From the NCBI RefSeq assembly GCF_965208485.1, contig NZ_OZ242344.1, positions 2,852,001-2,916,000 of the forward strand: DNA of 64,000 nucleotides. Direction: 5' to 3'. The position numbers and the translations under genes are program-made. Below the pieces are notes generated by a model. That model made no database searches. It was given only the letters and a program-made list of their open reading frames with translations, and had not been told where the DNA came from. Positions 16,896-24,907 of the stretch are shown in pieces; the stretch's first letter is position 1; every line of letters begins with the position of its first letter. Source of the DNA: Poriferisodalis sp965208485 (lineage in GTDB: Bacteria; Actinomycetota; Acidimicrobiia; Acidimicrobiales; Poriferisodalaceae).

Positions 16896-18599
16896 ATGGC
16901 ACTTCAACTTGAGGATCGAGATCTGGTCCTCGCATACCAGGCCGGCGACGACGAAGCGTTCGCCGAGTTGGTGCGTGAGTACCGGCCACAACTGCTCGGT
17001 CACGCGCGCCGCAAGCTCGGTTGCCCCGAGGCGGCAGAAGACGCGGTGCAGGAGGCACTCGTGCGGGCGCTGCGTGCCATGCCGCGCTTCAACGGCAGCT
17101 ACTTGGTGGGGCCGTGGCTGCACCGCATCCTGTCGAATGTCTGCAGTGACGAAGGCAACCGCCTGCGGCGTGAGAACGAGAAGACCGAGCGGTTCGCATC
17201 GAACGACAAGGCACTGAAGCCGTCGGCGACCACCGAGGGCGAGCTCGGCCTCGACCTCGACGACGCCGCGCTGATGGACGCCGTGGACAGCCTGTCCGAG
17301 CAGTACCGCGAGGCACTGATGCTGCGCTTCGTCGAGGAGCTCAGCTACGAAGAGGTCGCTGCCAAGGCAGGTGTGTCTGAGGAGAACGCCCGGGCACGGG
17401 TGTCACGGGCCCGCAACGCTGTGAGGGCTGCGCTCAAGCTGGCAGCCGCCGCGCCGGTGGCCTTGATCGGGCTGCTGCGCCGTGGCGAGCGTGCCGCCGC
17501 GGCGGTGACGAGCCAATCCTCGCCCGGTGGCGGCCGTGCCGCGTTGAACTCGGTCATGCCGGTGCTGGCCGAGGCTGCTCCGGTGGCATCGCGTGCGGCT
17601 GCTGCGGCCACGAACGCGGCGGCGACCGGCGTTCCGGTGATGACCAAGGCTGCGGTCGGGTTCGGACTCGCTACCGCAGTGATAACGCCGACCGTCGATT
17701 CGCCGGTGCACCGTGCGACCGACCGGGTCCTGCCGGACTCGGTCATGGGCGTGCTGACGCCGTTCGCTGTCGACGTGCCGATGCCCGATGCACCTGTCTC
17801 GGTGCCCGCCGCGCCACCGGAGGCCGGTGTTGCCGATGAGATCGATCCGGCTGCGGCGGAGGACTCTGCTGTGCCAGCGCCTGCTGCCGTGGAGGCGGCG
17901 CCCGAGTCTGTTCCCGAGCCTGAAGCAGCGCCACAGGCGGTCGAAGCCTCGGTTTCTGCGCAGGCGGTCGAAGCCTCGGTTTCTGCGTCTTCTGCGTCTT
18001 CTGCCTCGACCGCTTCCGTCGTTGCCGCTCCTGCGGCCGATGACGACGCTCAGGTGTCCGAGACGGCGGCCGAGGACCCGCCGGAGGCCATCGAGACGAG
18101 AGTCGCGACCGAGGTGGTCATCAATCCCGATCCCGAGATCGCGGTGAGCGACAGCAGCAGCGTGGAGGCTGCCCAGCTGACGTTCACGCCGTCGGGCGCC
18201 GACCGATACGACGTGGTCGGTTCCATGTCGCTGACGGTGACGACCACTACCACGATCGTCGACGGCGGCGAAGAGACCAGCGAGACCGTCACCGCCAACG
18301 AGTCGGTTGCGGTGATCTCGCCCAGCTCGGCGTCGCTCGAGGCTGCCGACCCGGCGGTCGACGAGCGCCGCTTCAGCGCCCTGCTGGTCTTCGCCCCCGG
18401 CGACGACGGTGCATCCGCCGAGATGCGCCTGGCCGCCCGCGGCACGGCGAACGACGACGGCTCGCTGGCCATGACCGGCTTCTTCACCGCCACCGGCACC
18501 GAGTCGCTGCCGCTGGCCGAACGAGGCACCATCTCGGGCACGCTCACCCTTGACGCCGACGGCATGCCCGCCTCCCTCTCCATCACCCTCACCCAGTAA
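16896..18599 (+). CDS. ECF-type RNA polymerase sigma factor with long C-terminal extension
   Basis: 567 residues; a normal ECF sigma is about 190. Residues 10-90 give sigma region 2 (LVLAYQAGDDEAFAELVREYRPQLL; DAVQEALVRALRAMPRF; VGPWLHRILSNVC). Residues 125-180 give region 4 (MDAVDSLSEQYREALMLRFVEELSYEEVAAKAGVSEENARARVSRARN). Then come a moderately hydrophobic segment (VGFGLATAVITP), a Pro/Ala/Glu/Ser-rich linker with a repeated QAVEASVSA, and a C-terminal domain of about 160 residues that looks beta-rich (YDVVGSMSLTVTTTTTIVDGG...GTISGTLTLDADGMPASLSITLTQ). ECF factors with fused C-terminal sensory domains are known. No anti-sigma gene is adjacent, so self-regulation by the extension is an inference. 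GTG 16881 is an alternative start. Confidence 0.85.
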   Translation: MALQLEDRDLVLAYQAGDDEAFAELVREYRPQLLGHARRKLGCPEAAEDAVQEALVRALRAMPRFNGSYLVGPWLHRILSNVCSDEGNRLRRENEKTERFASNDKALKPSATTEGELGLDLDDAALMDAVDSLSEQYREALMLRFVEELSYEEVAAKAGVSEENARARVSRARNAVRAALKLAAAAPVALIGLLRRGERAAAAVTSQSSPGGGRAALNSVMPVLAEAAPVASRAAAAATNAAATGVPVMTKAAVGFGLATAVITPTVDSPVHRATDRVLPDSVMGVLTPFAVDVPMPDAPVSVPAAPPEAGVADEIDPAAAEDSAVPAPAAVEAAPESVPEPEAAPQAVEASVSAQAVEASVSASSASSASTASVVAAPAADDDAQVSETAAEDPPEAIETRVATEVVINPDPEIAVSDSSSVEAAQLTFTPSGADRYDVVGSMSLTVTTTTTIVDGGEETSETVTANESVAVISPSSASLEAADPAVDERRFSALLVFAPGDDGASAEMRLAARGTANDDGSLAMTGFFTATGTESLPLAERGTISGTLTLDADGMPASLSITLTQ

Positions 18600-18689
18600 C
18601 CCCAGCGCCAGCAAGCCCAGCGCGATTGCCGCCCGGCTGGTTGTGACGCTGCCGCGGCACGCGCCATGCGCGGCTGCTGTCTGGGACGA

Positions 18690-19088
18690 TCAGACCTCGA
18701 TGAGCTGGACGGTCTCGGGATGTTGCGCGGCGAGTCCACGATCAATCGTCACGAGCCGGCCGCCGAAGTGCCGAGTCAGTGCGGCGAGATAGGCGTCCGT
18801 GACCTGGCGGTGTCCGATCACACTGGCGAGCACCGTCGCGTCGAATTCGATCTCGTCGGGCCAGAAGACGTGCTGGGGCAGCGCCTGAACCTGCCGCAGC
18901 GCGCCGAGTGCGTCGCGCGGGCCGACACCTTCGCGGATGAGGAATCTCAGCAGCGCGCCTTGGGTGATCGGGCAGGTGGCCAATTCGTCTGCGTGGCCCT
19001 CGAACCACGTTCGCGCCTGGCGATGATGCACATGATCTTCGACAGTCAGGGCAATGAGCACGTTGGCGTCGGCCAGTGCTGAGGTCAC
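18690..19088 (-). CDS. vapC: VapC-type PIN-domain toxin
   Basis: 132 residues. PIN ribonuclease fold with the acidic residues in ADANVLIAL, VTDAYLAALTRHFGG and TIDRGLAAQ, which coordinate Mg for RNA cleavage. It has the length of a VapC of the TA type with a VTDAYL motif. The start overlaps the antitoxin stop by four bases (ATGA), giving coupled translation. Neutralised by the adjacent RHH antitoxin. Confidence 0.88.
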   Translation of the reverse strand: MTSALADANVLIALTVEDHVHHRQARTWFEGHADELATCPITQGALLRFLIREGVGPRDALGALRQVQALPQHVFWPDEIEFDATVLASVIGHRQVTDAYLAALTRHFGGRLVTIDRGLAAQHPETVQLIEV

Positions 19089-19306
19089 TCGTCCTCCAGC
19101 GACCTGACGTCTTCGGCGGTGACGACTCGGCCGATCTGGATGGTGGGCAGGCCGCCGGCCGGCGCCGGAATCGTCGACGCGTCGATGGGGTCGAGTGCGA
19201 GCCGGATCAGTTCACAAACGACTTGACTCAGCGACTTGTGCTGCTGGTGCGCCATCTCCCGGGCAACCGCGTGCAGATCCTCTGGCAGATCGATCGTTGT
19301 TCGCAT
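19085..19306 (-). CDS. vapB: Ribbon-helix-helix antitoxin (VapB-type)
   Basis: 73 residues. The N-terminal MRTTIDLPEDLHAVAREMA is a ribbon-helix-helix DNA-binding domain; LSQVVCELIRLAL forms helix 2. The C-terminal half is a flexible toxin-binding tail. The start codon lies inside a 36-bp palindrome, so autorepression of the operon by the VapBC complex is likely. Confidence 0.85.
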   Translation of the reverse strand: MRTTIDLPEDLHAVAREMAHQQHKSLSQVVCELIRLALDPIDASTIPAPAGGLPTIQIGRVVTAEDVRSLEDE

Positions 19307-19338
19307 TATTGCATCATATCATCATGATGCAATAATGC
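19303..19338. promoter_or_regulatory. Perfect palindromic operator of vapBC
   Basis: GCATTATTGCATCAT, a 6-bp spacer, then ATGATGCAATAATGC: two perfect 15-bp arms, AT-rich in a GC-rich genome, covering the vapB start codon. RHH antitoxins bind such dyads. Confidence 0.8.
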
Positions 19339-19416
19339 CGGTCAAACCAATTTCGCACCCGCACAGTGCCTGACTCGGCCCGCGCTCGCTCAGGGCTGGG
19401 CGGACGCCAGAGCGGG

Positions 19417-20205
19417 TCAAGCGTTCTTGATGAGGAGGCCGCCGTCTACGGGGAGGACCGCGCCGGTCATGTACTGGCTGGCGGGCAGGCAGAAGTTGAG
19501 GGTGCCGTGGGCCACTTCCTCGGGCTCGGCGTAGCGGCCGAGCGCTGTGCGGCGCTTGGCGAAGATGGTCTTGTGCTCCTCGGAGATCTCTGCCGTCATG
19601 GCCGTGCGGATCGGGCCGGGGCAGATGCAGTTGACCGTGATGGCCTCGCGTCCGAGCTCGACCGCCAGCGACTTGGTGAGGCCGATCACGCCGTGCTTGG
19701 CGGCCGTGTACGGCGAGCCGAACTTGGTGGCGCCCCAGCCCTCGGTGGATGCGATGTTCACGATGCGGGCCGCGTCGGACTGGCGCAGGTACGGCAGGGC
19801 CGCCCGCACGGTGTAGGTGTGGGCTGTCAACAGCACCTCGAGCGAGATCGCCCAGTTGTCCTCATAGCCCTCGTCGTCGATCGGCGAGAACCGTGAGATG
19901 CCGGCGTTGTTGATGAGATGGTCGATGCCGCCGAACCGCTCGGCCACCTCGGCGGCGACCTGGTTGACCCGGTCGCGGTTGGCCACGTCCATCGTCCAGC
20001 CCGCTGCCGAGCCGCCGGCGTCGTCGATCTCGGCCACCACGGCGTCCACGTCGGCCTGGCGCAGGTCGGTCACCGCCACATGAGCGCCCTCGTCGGCGAA
20101 CACGTGCGCCGTCGCACGTCCTTGGCCCATGCCGGCCCCGGTGATCAGGGTCACGCGCCCTTCGATCGACCGGCTCAGCGCCGACAGTCGCTTCGTTGTT
20201 GCCAT
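19417..20205 (-). CDS. Short-chain dehydrogenase/reductase
   Basis: 262 residues, classical SDR. Cofactor loop TLITGAGMGQGRATA, NNAGIS, catalytic Ser in VNIASTEG, YTAAKHGVIGLT (Tyr and Lys), and PGPIRTAM. TDLRQADVD after beta-2 has an Asp, favouring NAD over NADP. The start ATG has GAGGAG seven bases upstream. It stands with a second SDR and a nitroreductase on the same strand, which suggests a small catabolic or xenobiotic operon. The substrate is unknown. Confidence 0.88.
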   Translation of the reverse strand: MATTKRLSALSRSIEGRVTLITGAGMGQGRATAHVFADEGAHVAVTDLRQADVDAVVAEIDDAGGSAAGWTMDVANRDRVNQVAAEVAERFGGIDHLINNAGISRFSPIDDEGYEDNWAISLEVLLTAHTYTVRAALPYLRQSDAARIVNIASTEGWGATKFGSPYTAAKHGVIGLTKSLAVELGREAITVNCICPGPIRTAMTAEISEEHKTIFAKRRTALGRYAEPEEVAHGTLNFCLPASQYMTGAVLPVDGGLLIKNA

Positions 20206-20276
20206 TGCTGACTCCTCGTTGATACCCGTTGTGTCGGTCCAGTTGTGCTGTGCCTCGTTGGCTGCGGCGTGCGGCC

Positions 20277-20315
20277 GGCTGCTCAGCCGGGCTGCTCAGC
20301 CGGGCTGCTCAGCCG
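20277..20315. repeat. Triplicated 13-bp repeat over an SDR stop codon
   Basis: GGCTGCTCAGCCG three times in tandem (20277-20289, 20290-20302, 20303-20315). The third unit contains the stop codon (complement of 20309-20311) of the upstream SDR gene, and the two others repeat the TGA downstream. Confidence 0.8.
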
Positions 20316-21106
20316 GTCTGCCAGGCCGTGCCGCCGTCGATCTTGAGCACCGAGCCCGTCGTGTAGCTCGACGCCTCCGAGGCGAAGTAGAGCGCAGCGC
20401 CCACCACCTCGTCGGCCTCGCCGCCCCGTGCCAGCGCGATGTCGTTGGCAGCCCGCTCGTTGAAGGCGTCCATGTCCCACGCCTTGGAGATGTCGGTGAG
20501 GAACGGTCCGGGCATGATGCAGTTCACTCGCACCCGGGGGGCGTACTCGCGGGCGAACGACTGCGTGATGGCGTGGATGCCCGCCTTGGCCGCCCCGTAG
20601 GCCGTCTCGTTCGGGGAGGGCGCCACGGCCGCCACCGAGCTGACGTTGATGATCGAGCCGCCGCCGGCTTCGTACATGCGCTTGCCGAACACCGCCGTGG
20701 CCCGGAACGGCCCCTTGAGGTTCACGTCGATGACCTTGTCGAACAGCGCCTCGGACACCTCGTACAGCGACGGGTACAGCGGCGACAGCCCGGCATTGTT
20801 CACCAGCACCTCGCAGTGGCCGAACTCGTCGTAGACCCGTCGGCACAGCTCGTCATTCTGATCCCAGTAGCCGACGTGGCACTGCACCGCCAGCGCCCGC
20901 TGGTTGGTCTCTGCCTCGACTTCTTTGGCCAGCGCCTCGCAGTTGTCGAGCTTGCGCGACGCGATCACCACATCCGCGCCGGCCCGGGCGAACGCGAGCA
21001 CCATCTCGCGTCCCAGCCCCCGCGAGCCGCCGGTGACCGCCGCCACCCGACCCGACAGGTCGAACAGCGCTGCGTTCGAGGGGCCAGCCGGTGCTTGCTC
21101 TGCCAT
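20309..21106 (-). CDS. Short-chain dehydrogenase/reductase
   Basis: 265 residues, classical SDR of the FabG-like kind. VAAVTGGSRGLGREM, IASRKLDNCE after beta-2 (Arg/Lys, suggesting NADP), NNAGLS, INVSSVA with the catalytic Ser, YGAAKAGIHAIT (Tyr and Lys), and MPGPFLTDI. The ATG begins one base after the nitroreductase stop, so they share an operon. Its 3' end lies in a triplicated 13-bp repeat. Confidence 0.88.
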   Translation of the reverse strand: MAEQAPAGPSNAALFDLSGRVAAVTGGSRGLGREMVLAFARAGADVVIASRKLDNCEALAKEVEAETNQRALAVQCHVGYWDQNDELCRRVYDEFGHCEVLVNNAGLSPLYPSLYEVSEALFDKVIDVNLKGPFRATAVFGKRMYEAGGGSIINVSSVAAVAPSPNETAYGAAKAGIHAITQSFAREYAPRVRVNCIMPGPFLTDISKAWDMDAFNERAANDIALARGGEADEVVGAALYFASEASSYTTGSVLKIDGGTAWQTG

Positions 21107-21107
21107 C

Positions 21108-21776
21108 TCAGCGGCTCCAGGTGTTCCAGCTCATCACCGAGTCGAGATCGGTCCGGGCGGCCAGCTTGAAGTCGGTGCCCACGGTGTAGGCCACCGGGCT
21201 CAGCGCGTACTGCCGTACCGTGTCGTAGGGGATGCCCAGGATCTCCGCTGATTCCTTCTCGTAGCCGAGGTGCAGCGTCGTCCAGCACGTGCCCAGACCT
21301 CGCTCGCGGGCGGCCAGCATGAAGCTCCACGCCGCCGGGATGATCGAGCCGGCCTGGCCCACCATCATGCGGGCATCGTCGGTGCGGCCGGTGATGCAGG
21401 GCAGGAACAGGACCGGGCTGCGTCCCATGTTCTCCGACAAGAACTCCGCGGACGACGTCACCCGTGCCTGCTGCGCCTCGCGCTGGGCGCCCAAGCCGGT
21501 CCCCACCCGGCCCGCGTACATGGGGCTGTTGCGGTAGGCGTCGAAGCCCTTCTTGTACAGCGCCGCGATGGCCTCGATCTTGTCGCGCTCGGTAACGAAC
21601 ACGAAGTGCCAGCCCTGCATGTTCGAGCCGGTCGGCGCCTGCACGGCGATCTCGACGCATTCGCGCAGCACCGAGTCGGGCACCGGCCGGTCGAAGTCGA
21701 GCCGCTTGCGCACGGCCCGGGTCGTCTGCAGCACTTCGTCGGCCGTAAGGCCCAGCCTGATTCCGTTGTCGCTCAT
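21108..21776 (-). CDS. Nitroreductase family flavoprotein
   Basis: 222 residues. FMN-binding nitroreductase fold: TTRAVRKRLDFDRPVP at the N-terminus (the Arg-x-x-Arg-Lys FMN phosphate site), APTGSNMQGWHFVFV, GSIIPAAWSFMLAARERGLGTCWTTLH, and the C-terminal AARTDLDSVMSWNTW. It uses NAD(P)H to reduce nitro or quinone substrates, or may act as a dehydrogenase. The ATG is preceded by GAGGAG with six-base spacing. First gene of the nitroreductase-SDR operon. Confidence 0.85.
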   Translation of the reverse strand: MSDNGIRLGLTADEVLQTTRAVRKRLDFDRPVPDSVLRECVEIAVQAPTGSNMQGWHFVFVTERDKIEAIAALYKKGFDAYRNSPMYAGRVGTGLGAQREAQQARVTSSAEFLSENMGRSPVLFLPCITGRTDDARMMVGQAGSIIPAAWSFMLAARERGLGTCWTTLHLGYEKESAEILGIPYDTVRQYALSPVAYTVGTDFKLAARTDLDSVMSWNTWSR

Positions 21777-21886
21777 TGTGTGCTCCTCGCGCCCGGCGGG
21801 GTTGCGGGCGTTGATGACTTGGGAAATGTCCGGCAGCACCCTAACCGGCGCCTGTGACACGTACCCGAGGCCGCTCAGCCAGCCTC

Positions 21887-21946
21887 TCAGCGCAGGAATT
21901 TGCTGGTGGTGTTGTCGGCCAGCACCCGCCCGCTGGTCTGGCAGCC
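21887..21946 (-). pseudogene. Detached 3' end of an fpg/nei-like gene
   Basis: Read on the minus strand this encodes GCQTSGRVLADNTTSKFLR and TGA, identical in protein to the C-terminus of the glycosylase gene ending at 22881. 47 bp are identical (21900-21946 and 22894-22940); beyond that the codons differ synonymously (AAATTCCTGCGC-TGA here, AAGTTCCTCCGC-TAG there). Upstream of it the frame joins unrelated sequence. It looks like a displaced or acquired 3' end at an integration boundary. Confidence 0.8.
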
Positions 21947-22244
21947 ACCAACTGTGTCTGTCCAGCGGCTGAACAGACGTGGGCGAGGAGTGAAGGCGCG
22001 GGTCACCGGGCGGCTTGGTCGCGTCAGATGGCCGCAACATCTGCAGGTGTTGATGGCACTGCAGAATGCCTCCGCCGAAAAACGGTTGTGGTTCACATGG
22101 AACAAGAAGCTACGGTGAACACGTGGCAGCTACCGAGACCGCAAATCCCGAAACGGACCAGTGGCTTGCAAATCAGCGATCGCTAACACCTCCGATCAGA
22201 TCATCCATGCAGTCGCTGCCGCGCCGCTGACACTGCCCAGGACA

Positions 22245-22460
22245 ATGACCGGCGCTGAACTCGCTTCCGTCATAGCGGCATTCGCGACTGCTCTCGGACT
22301 CGGAGGCGGCGCGTTGCGCTTCGCTTGGAGCGTCTATAGCAAGATGGGAGAACGGATCGACCGTCAGACCGACGTCATCGACGGGCTGAGGGATCGGCTC
22401 GGCGACCTGACTGAGCGGACGGCCAAGGTTGAGACACACTTTGAGAGAGACCGGACATGA
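22245..22460 (+). CDS. Small membrane/coiled-coil protein in fpg-flanked insert
   Basis: 71 residues from ATG 22245 with AGGA five bases upstream. One transmembrane helix (LASVIAAFATALGLGGGALRFAWSVY) is followed by an amphipathic heptad-like stretch (ERIDRQTDVIDGLRDRLGDLTERTAKVETHF). This layout is common in phage or mobile-element proteins of unknown role. The stop overlaps the next ATG (ATGA). The preceding stretch 21947-22244 has no convincing gene; a 29-codon frame begins at ATG 22098. Confidence 0.5.
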   Translation: MTGAELASVIAAFATALGLGGGALRFAWSVYSKMGERIDRQTDVIDGLRDRLGDLTERTAKVETHFERDRT

Positions 22461-22768
22461 ATGACACATCTGCAAAGTTGGCGGTGCATACTCGGATCAC
22501 GTCGCAATCCGGGAATGAGGTTCGTAGGGACTATTCGCTGGATTTGCACGATCCGCAACTTGACCGTTTCATGCTCACCGACGATGAGCGGCACCGGGTG
22601 GAGCAGCTGCTGTCGCAAGCGCTCGCGGTGTGGGATGTCGGTACTTCTGACGAAGACACGTTCGCTGAGCCGCTGAAGACGTTGCTCGACGTAACCGTCG
22701 AGATCATCGGTGATGCTCTAGTGCGTGAGGTCGAGAGCGAACGTTCCCGCGAGGCAGTGTCATTGTGA
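22457..22768 (+). CDS. Unknown small protein in fpg-flanked insert
   Basis: 103 residues, acidic and helical (YSLDLHDPQLDRFMLTDDERHRVEQLLSQAL; LKTLLDVTVEIIGDALVREVE). No family recognised. It overlaps its neighbours on both sides by the ATGA/GTGA type, so the three short genes behave as one transcript. Confidence 0.5.
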   Translation: MNDTSAKLAVHTRITSQSGNEVRRDYSLDLHDPQLDRFMLTDDERHRVEQLLSQALAVWDVGTSDEDTFAEPLKTLLDVTVEIIGDALVREVESERSREAVSL

Positions 22769-22884
22769 CCGACGACGCCGGGGCCGCTGGCCCTGCAGCT
22801 GAGTCTTGGTATGAACAGCTGTTGCCGGTGTATCGTCACGATCCTCGAGTGCTCCTGATGGCGCTGTTGGTGTCGCCCAGCTAG
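22765..22884 (+). CDS. Truncated small ORF abutting the glycosylase 3' end
   Basis: 39 codons from a GTG overlapping the previous stop, starting MTDDAGAAGPAAESWYEQLL and ending in TAG at 22882-22884, inside the convergent glycosylase stop region. It probably lost its original 3' part when the insert joined the glycosylase gene. Confidence 0.35.
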   Translation: MTDDAGAAGPAAESWYEQLLPVYRHDPRVLLMALLVSPS

Positions 22885-23771
22885 CGGAGGAACTTGCTGG
22901 TGGTGTTGTCGGCCAGCACCCGCCCGCTGGTCTGGCAGCCGGCGCAGTAGTTGACCGTGTAGTCGCGAAACTCGACCGCCCGCACGACGTCGGCGCAGGC
23001 TGGGCACGGCTCGCCGGTGCGGCCGTGTACCGCCGCGGGTCGATCGGCGGAGCGACTCATCTCAGGACGTTCCCGCTCGAAGGCCAGCGACTCGTCGACG
23101 ACAGCCCCGATGGCCGCCACCACCGCCTCGACTCCGGGGGCATCCATTCGCCCGGTCGGTGCGAACGGCGACAGCTTGGCCCGGTGGCAGATCTCGTTGG
23201 CCAGCCGGCGTCCGAGCCCCGAGATCACCCGCTGGTCGCGCAAGAAGTTGTGCAGGCGCATCGAATGAGCCGCCATCAACCCGGCCAGCGCAGCGGTGTC
23301 CACCTCGGTGGCCTCGGGGCCCAATCCGTCAAGCGGCGGAGCTTCGGCCGGGTCGTCGGCCAGCACCCACACACCGGCTCGCTTCTGCGTGCCCGGCTCG
23401 GTGAGCATCAGTCCCAGCCCGCTCTCGAACTCGAAGCGGGCCAGCCCGTCGCGGGGCCGTCGTGGCCGTTTGGCCCCCGGTTCGAGCACACGCAGGCGTC
23501 CGCCCTGCATCAGATGGGTGACGAAGGTCAGTTCGCCGGTTGCATCACCAGTTCCGCCAACGGCGCCATGTCGCGGGGGAGCGAACCGCAGCAGCAGGTA
23601 CTTGGCCCGCTGCCCCACGCCTGCCAGCGGCCAGCCGGCAGCGTCATTTGGCTGCGGGCTGGCGGTCTTGAGCGCGGTGAACGACAGTGGCTCGAACCGC
23701 TTCAGCACCTCGCCGGCCGCCAGTGCATCGAGTCGTTCAGCGTGCGCCCGGATTTCCGGAATCTCGGGCAC
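22881..23771 (-). CDS. Fpg/Nei-family DNA glycosylase
   Basis: 296 residues. N-terminal PEIPEIRAHAERL, with the catalytic proline after Met removal and the following Glu. FVTHLMQGGRLRV, NFLRDQRVISGLGRRLANEICHRAKLSPF (helix-two-turn-helix), and a C-terminal zinc finger CPACADVVRAVEFRDYTVNYCAGC. It excises oxidised bases and cleaves the backbone by beta/delta elimination. The glycine-rich insertion near residue 75 and a PEIPEI rather than PELPEV start point to a divergent actinobacterial branch. The last 19 codons are duplicated about 1 kb downstream, a sign of recombination at the gene end. The next upstream gene (SCP2-like) ends seven bases before its start. Confidence 0.88.
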   Translation of the reverse strand: MPEIPEIRAHAERLDALAAGEVLKRFEPLSFTALKTASPQPNDAAGWPLAGVGQRAKYLLLRFAPPRHGAVGGTGDATGELTFVTHLMQGGRLRVLEPGAKRPRRPRDGLARFEFESGLGLMLTEPGTQKRAGVWVLADDPAEAPPLDGLGPEATEVDTAALAGLMAAHSMRLHNFLRDQRVISGLGRRLANEICHRAKLSPFAPTGRMDAPGVEAVVAAIGAVVDESLAFERERPEMSRSADRPAAVHGRTGEPCPACADVVRAVEFRDYTVNYCAGCQTSGRVLADNTTSKFLR

Positions 23772-23777
23772 GGGGGC

Positions 23778-24314
23778 TCAGATATCCTCATCGTCGGCGC
23801 CGTCGTTCGGATTGCCGGGATCATCGCTGCCGTCGATGGGGCGGCTGTCTGCCCCATCCTGTTCTCCGGCGAGCGCTGCGCCCAGCGCCGCGTCTACCAG
23901 AGCGAGAGCGTCCGCAGCCGCGATCAGCACTCGCACATCGCCGCTGACCTTGATAAGGCCCGCCTGCAGCGCCGCCAGCGCACCGAGCTCGCCCCGCCGC
24001 ACAGCCTCGGCGGTTTCCCGGGACTGGCTCATCACCACGATCCGATCGTCGGCGCCCTCGGCTGTTCCGGCTTCCTCAGTGCCCTCAGGACCATCGGGAC
24101 TGCCGACGCTGTCGCCGTCGGGCACGGGCACCGGCTCCAGATGGACGCGACGACCTTCGATCACCAGGCGATACGCAACCATCGGTCCGCCGTTGCCGTC
24201 GCCGATCCGCTGCTCCACGGTGGCCTGCACCTCGGGCAGCTCCACGCCCGCGAGCACCTCGGACATCGCCGCGCACCACGCCTCGGATCCGATCTCGTTG
24301 GCGCCGGTCGCCAT
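23778..24314 (-). CDS. Acidic protein with SCP2-like fold, unknown
   Basis: 178 residues. WCAAMSEVLAGV, VATYRL-type beta strands (ATVEQRIGDGNGGPMVAYRLVIEG), and AALQAGLIKVSGDVRVLIAAADAL strongly recall the sterol-carrier-protein-2 fold used by actinobacterial SCP2-like proteins. An Asp/Gly-rich tail follows. It is probably cotranscribed with the downstream glycosylase. The ligand is unknown. Confidence 0.55.
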   Translation of the reverse strand: MATGANEIGSEAWCAAMSEVLAGVELPEVQATVEQRIGDGNGGPMVAYRLVIEGRRVHLEPVPVPDGDSVGSPDGPEGTEEAGTAEGADDRIVVMSQSRETAEAVRRGELGALAALQAGLIKVSGDVRVLIAAADALALVDAALGAALAGEQDGADSRPIDGSDDPGNPNDGADDEDI

Positions 24315-24508
24315 GTCCTGACGCTACGTCCTGATCGGCGCCCAGCGCATCGCCGGCCGTGTGCCTCGGGATTCGAAATTCAATGGCGGCAAGTCGGCTG
24401 CGGTCACTATGGTGCGCCACAGCGCATCGCTGCGCGTAGTCCTATCGCTGGCAGTTCGCCGGACTCAGGGCGGCATACCCGCCTGTTACCGTTCCGAAGG
24501 GAAGCCCG

Positions 24509-24898
24509 ATGGACGCGAACTCATTTGTCATTCTCGCTGCAGTTGTGACGCTGTTCAGCTTCAATCTCACTGCCAGCCTGCTGTGCTGCCGCTCGCTTGG
24601 CAAGCGCGTTGACCGACTCGAAGATCGCCTTGACAAGCGCATCGACGGTGTTGATTCGCGCATGGATCGTCTTGAGCAGCGCATGGATCGCTTTGAGCAG
24701 CGCATGGATCGCTTTGAGCAGCGCATGGATCGCTTTGAGCAAGTGCTCATGCAGTTGGTGGTGGACATGGCGCTGGTCAAGGCGGACATGGCGCTGGTCA
24801 AGGCCAAGCTGGGCATTGAGACAGCCTCGCCCGCCACAGTGCCGCAGCCGGCACTCGCGCCCCCTTCAGGAGCTTCTTCCGGCGCCGCAGCGCAATAG
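24509..24898 (+). CDS. Single-pass protein with repeated coiled coil
   Basis: 129 residues. An N-terminal hydrophobic helix (SFVILAAVVTLFSFNLTASLL, then CC) is followed by an exact heptad repeat (RMDRLEQ, RMDRFEQ x3) and an Ala/Pro-rich tail. Four near-identical 21-bp DNA units (24661-24744) encode the heptads, so copy number could change by slippage. The protein is probably a membrane-anchored trimeric or dimeric coiled coil. It ends ten bases before hemB, but a functional link is not evident. Confidence 0.65.
   Translation: MDANSFVILAAVVTLFSFNLTASLLCCRSLGKRVDRLEDRLDKRIDGVDSRMDRLEQRMDRFEQRMDRFEQRMDRFEQVLMQLVVDMALVKADMALVKAKLGIETASPATVPQPALAPPSGASSGAAAQ
24661..24744 (+). repeat. Four 21-bp heptad-coding tandem repeats
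   Basis: CGCATGGATCGCTTTGAGCAG and close variants repeat four times in frame, encoding RMDRFEQ. The final units are identical, which suggests recent expansion. Confidence 0.85.
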
Positions 24899-24907
24899 CA
24901 TGGCGGG

